DNA of 64,000 nt, taken from NCBI RefSeq assembly GCF_039545035.1, contig NZ_BAABRO010000001.1:248001-312000 (forward strand), in the 5' to 3' direction. This stretch comes from Novipirellula caenicola (GTDB lineage: Bacteria; Planctomycetota; Planctomycetia; Pirellulales; Pirellulaceae). Each line of letters opens with the position of its first letter. Positions within the stretch are counted from its first letter, which is position 1. The notes beneath the pieces are model-generated. The model did no database searches and was not told the origin of the DNA. It saw nothing but the letters and a program-made list of their open reading frames with translations. Made by a program: the position numbers and the translations under genes. Below are positions 62,350-64,000 of the stretch, in pieces.

Positions 62350-62413
62350 GGGTCTAAAGATAAGACGACCGAGCCCATGGTAGGGATTTCAAAAAGAAAA
62401 AAAAGATTTCCCC

Positions 62414-62481
62414 GTAGCGAAAGTCGTCAAGACTTTCGGACCGCACAGCCTTCACGTAGCGGAACTCGTCAAGAGTTTCGG
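62414..62481. repeat. Pair of REP-like palindromes
   Basis: GTAGCGAAAGTCGTCAAGAC, continuing TTTCGG, at 62414-62439, and its variant GTAGCGGAACTCGTCAAGAG, continuing TTTCGG, at 62456-62481. Each has an 8-base inverted arm (CGAAAGTC/GACTTTCG, CGGAACTC/GAGTTTCG) around a GTCAA loop. They open the gap 62350-62873 upstream of the sigma factor gene, which holds no gene. Other copies: 14440-14464, 62793-62818 (inverted) and 63894-63919. Confidence 0.85.
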
Positions 62482-62637
62482 ACCGCGCCGCTTTTTAGGA
62501 CGTTCAGAAAATAAGTGGCGGGCGGTAGTGGACGAGGCAACGAGTCCTGCAGCTTCATGGAGGCCAAAAAGGACTCGTTGCCTCGTCCACTACGGAAGGC
62601 GGCGCAAGTGCTTCTTCTGACGGTCCTTCGTTGCGGA

Positions 62638-62768
62638 ACTCGTCAACGGCTTGTTGATTTACTGAGCCGCGACGCGTCAGCGGCCGGGTCCCGCGCGCTA
62701 CCCGGTGCCTTACCGCCCACGGCTCACTGTTGCGATTTGCATTTCGATTAAATTAACAAGTCGTCATG
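62638..62768. repeat. Compound inverted-repeat element C, copy 2
   Basis: Inverted counterpart of 2918-3050. Arms: CGTCAACGGCTTGTTGATTTA at the left and ATTAACAAGTCGTC near 62753. The core CTGAGCCGCGACGCGTCAGC and GGCCGGGTCCC match the complement of copy 1 closely. A REP-like palindrome and a single unit of the GACAGCCTGGAAGCC family follow before rsmH. Confidence 0.8.
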
Positions 62769-62792
62769 AATTTCGCGATATTCCCAATCCTT

Positions 62793-62871
62793 AACGAAAG
62801 TCTTGGCGACTTTCGCTTGTGGGGTTGGAGGTTGGAGGGTGCTTGATGACAGCCTGGAAGCCAATCCCACA
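62793..62871. repeat. Single copies of two REP-like palindromes beside rsmH
   Basis: AACGAAAGTCTTGGCGACTTTCG at about 62793-62815 is the first palindrome family in inverted orientation. GATGACAGCCTGGAAGCCAATCCC at about 62845-62868 is a unit of the family arrayed at 5253-5384. The latter ends just after the rsmH stop codon on the minus strand. Confidence 0.75.
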
Positions 62872-62873
62872 CC

Positions 62874-63797
62874 TTAGCGTCGGCGGGCAACTCGCAGTTT
62901 GGCGCTGCGGCTGCGTGGATTATGGGCGACCTCGGATTCGCTGGGCCGAAGCGGCTTTTTCGTCAACACTTCCCAGCGATCGTCGTCGCGAAACGCGTTT
63001 TTCACGATTCGGTCTTCGAGCGAATGGAAACTGATGATTACCATCCGGCCACCGGGCGCAATCCAATCGGGCGCATCACGAAGCGTCCGCTCCAAAATCC
63101 CCAACTCGTCGTTCACCGCGATCCGCAGTGCCTGGAACGTCCGCGTCGCGGGGTGAATATCGTGATTGCGGCTGCGTGGAACACAGCGACGACAGATTTC
63201 GACCAACTCGTTGACCGTGCTAATCGGTTGCCGCTCGCGTTGTTTTGCCACGATCGCCCGAGCAATTCGGCGACTGAAACGCTCTTCACCATATTGATAG
63301 ATCGCGTCGGCAATTTGCTTCTCGTCGTGTTGAGCCAACCAGCGACTTGCAGGGACTCCGTTTTCAGGATCGAATCGCAAATCCAACGGTCCGTCGACCG
63401 TGTAGCTAAACCCTCGCTCGCGATCAGCCAATTGGTCGCTCGACAATCCGAGATCCAACACCATGGCGTCAGCGGTCGTCAGATCAAATTGGTCAAGCGC
63501 CTTGGCGGCCTGCTCGTAGCTGGCCAAAAATACGGTCAGCCGAGGATCATGCGTCTCGCTCGCCACCCGAGCGCTGACGGCTGGATCGCGGTCCAGTCCA
63601 ATCACGCGAGCACCATCGTCGCTGATCGCTTTGAGCAACAATCGCGAGTGACCGCCGCCACCATAGGTCCCATCGATCACCACCTTTGGCGGCGTCGTCG
63701 CCACCTCAGGATTGGCGACCCAATACACCACCTCGTCCGGCATCACCGAAACGTGACACGTATCGATTTCGCTCGGCTCAGCTTCTTCGTTGGACAA
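62874..63797 (-). CDS. rsmH: 16S rRNA (cytosine-1402-N4)-methyltransferase RsmH (MraW)
   Basis: 307 residues, usual RsmH length. It methylates C1402 of 16S rRNA at N4 using S-adenosylmethionine. The SAM motif is VVIDGTYGGGGHSRLLLKAI, and VMPDEVVYWVANPE opens the domain. DAMVLDLGLSSDQLADRERG and TFQALRIAVNDELGILERTL are family signatures, and ISFHSLEDRIVKNAFRD ends it. Its usual neighbours of the cell-division/cell-wall cluster (mraZ, ftsL, ftsI) are not seen; the upstream part lies beyond the window edge. Confidence 0.96.
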   Translation of the reverse strand: MSNEEAEPSEIDTCHVSVMPDEVVYWVANPEVATTPPKVVIDGTYGGGGHSRLLLKAISDDGARVIGLDRDPAVSARVASETHDPRLTVFLASYEQAAKALDQFDLTTADAMVLDLGLSSDQLADRERGFSYTVDGPLDLRFDPENGVPASRWLAQHDEKQIADAIYQYGEERFSRRIARAIVAKQRERQPISTVNELVEICRRCVPRSRNHDIHPATRTFQALRIAVNDELGILERTLRDAPDWIAPGGRMVIISFHSLEDRIVKNAFRDDDRWEVLTKKPLRPSESEVAHNPRSRSAKLRVARRR

Positions 63798-63893
63798 CGT
63801 CTCTTCCTAGCGTTCGGTTACAGGTGCATGATCTAACCGACCGATTCTACAGCATCGCGAGAACTATCCAACGGGATTGACGCCGGCCTAGCC

Positions 63894-63919
63894 GTAGCGG
63901 AACTCGTCAAGAGTTTCGG
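63894..63919. repeat. REP-like palindrome at the window end
   Basis: GTAGCGGAACTCGTCAAGAG, continuing TTTCGG: the variant type of the palindrome at 62456-62481. It lies upstream of rsmH. The remaining bases to 64000 show no gene. Confidence 0.8.
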
Positions 63920-64000
63920 CCATCATGAGGCGTAGGGCCGGTTCCTTCCGGACGCTTCAATGACGCGATCAACGTCGGCCGGCGGGAACTGGCCCTACTC

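Overview
The window looks like chromosomal DNA of a planctomycete close to Rhodopirellula (Pirellulaceae). This is inferred from gene content, not from a database search. The markers are: a bacterial microcompartment (BMC) operon of the planctomycete/verrucomicrobial sugar-degradation type, a YTV-repeat surface protein, a prepilin-like DUF1559 protein, a DUF1080 protein, a Ser/Thr kinase fused to a WD40-type domain, and a large alpha-2-macroglobulin behind an ECF sigma factor. Genes are densely packed on both strands, with few long operons. No rRNA, tRNA, CRISPR array, insertion sequence or prophage was recognised.

Layout. 1-1643: start of a lipoprotein gene (minus) and fliG (plus). 1825-10924: the BMC operon on the minus strand. 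Read in transcription order it encodes a DeoR regulator, PduL, two BMC-H shell proteins, an acetate-kinase-like enzyme, a BMC-P vertex protein, an aldehyde dehydrogenase, a second BMC-P, an unknown protein with an encapsulation-peptide-like N-terminus, a third BMC-P, a class II aldolase and an LDH/MDH-family dehydrogenase. The expected pathway is fuculose- or rhamnulose-1-phosphate to DHAP plus lactaldehyde. Lactaldehyde is then oxidised to lactyl-CoA, converted to lactyl-phosphate and finally to lactate with ATP, inside a protein shell. 11335-18410: an SDR, a GNAT, two tandem gamma-family PLP enzymes and a frameshifted PQQ-repeat membrane gene.

18988-33428: a YTV protein, a kinase/DUF1559/lipoprotein cluster, a minus-strand block (YgfZ, NagB-PIG-L fusion, ROK kinase), a DUF1080 protein, MetF and a PhyH-type oxygenase. 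33911-46972: a YhaO/YhaN-like pair, a secreted protein, parA-parB with two parS-like palindromes upstream, a dehalogenase-like hydrolase overlapping a CitG-like gene, a pterin synthase-like gene and a small Cys-rich secreted protein. 47155-56482: a 2-hydroxyacid dehydrogenase, a GIY-YIG protein, DapA, LhgO, an HD-GYP-like protein, an acyltransferase, an EEP-family protein and a HEAT-repeat protein. 56714-63797: an ECF sigma factor overlapping a 1698-residue alpha-2-macroglobulin whose N-terminus resembles an anti-sigma domain, then rsmH.

The intergenic DNA is unusual. It carries several families of inverted-repeat elements: compound elements with 30-42 bp terminal inverted repeats enclosing smaller palindromes, short REP-like palindromes that recur across the window, and an 8-bp minisatellite. 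The most interesting coding signals are the sigma factor/alpha-2-macroglobulin pair, the unknown cargo-like BMC protein and a Cys-rich module shared by two secreted proteins.
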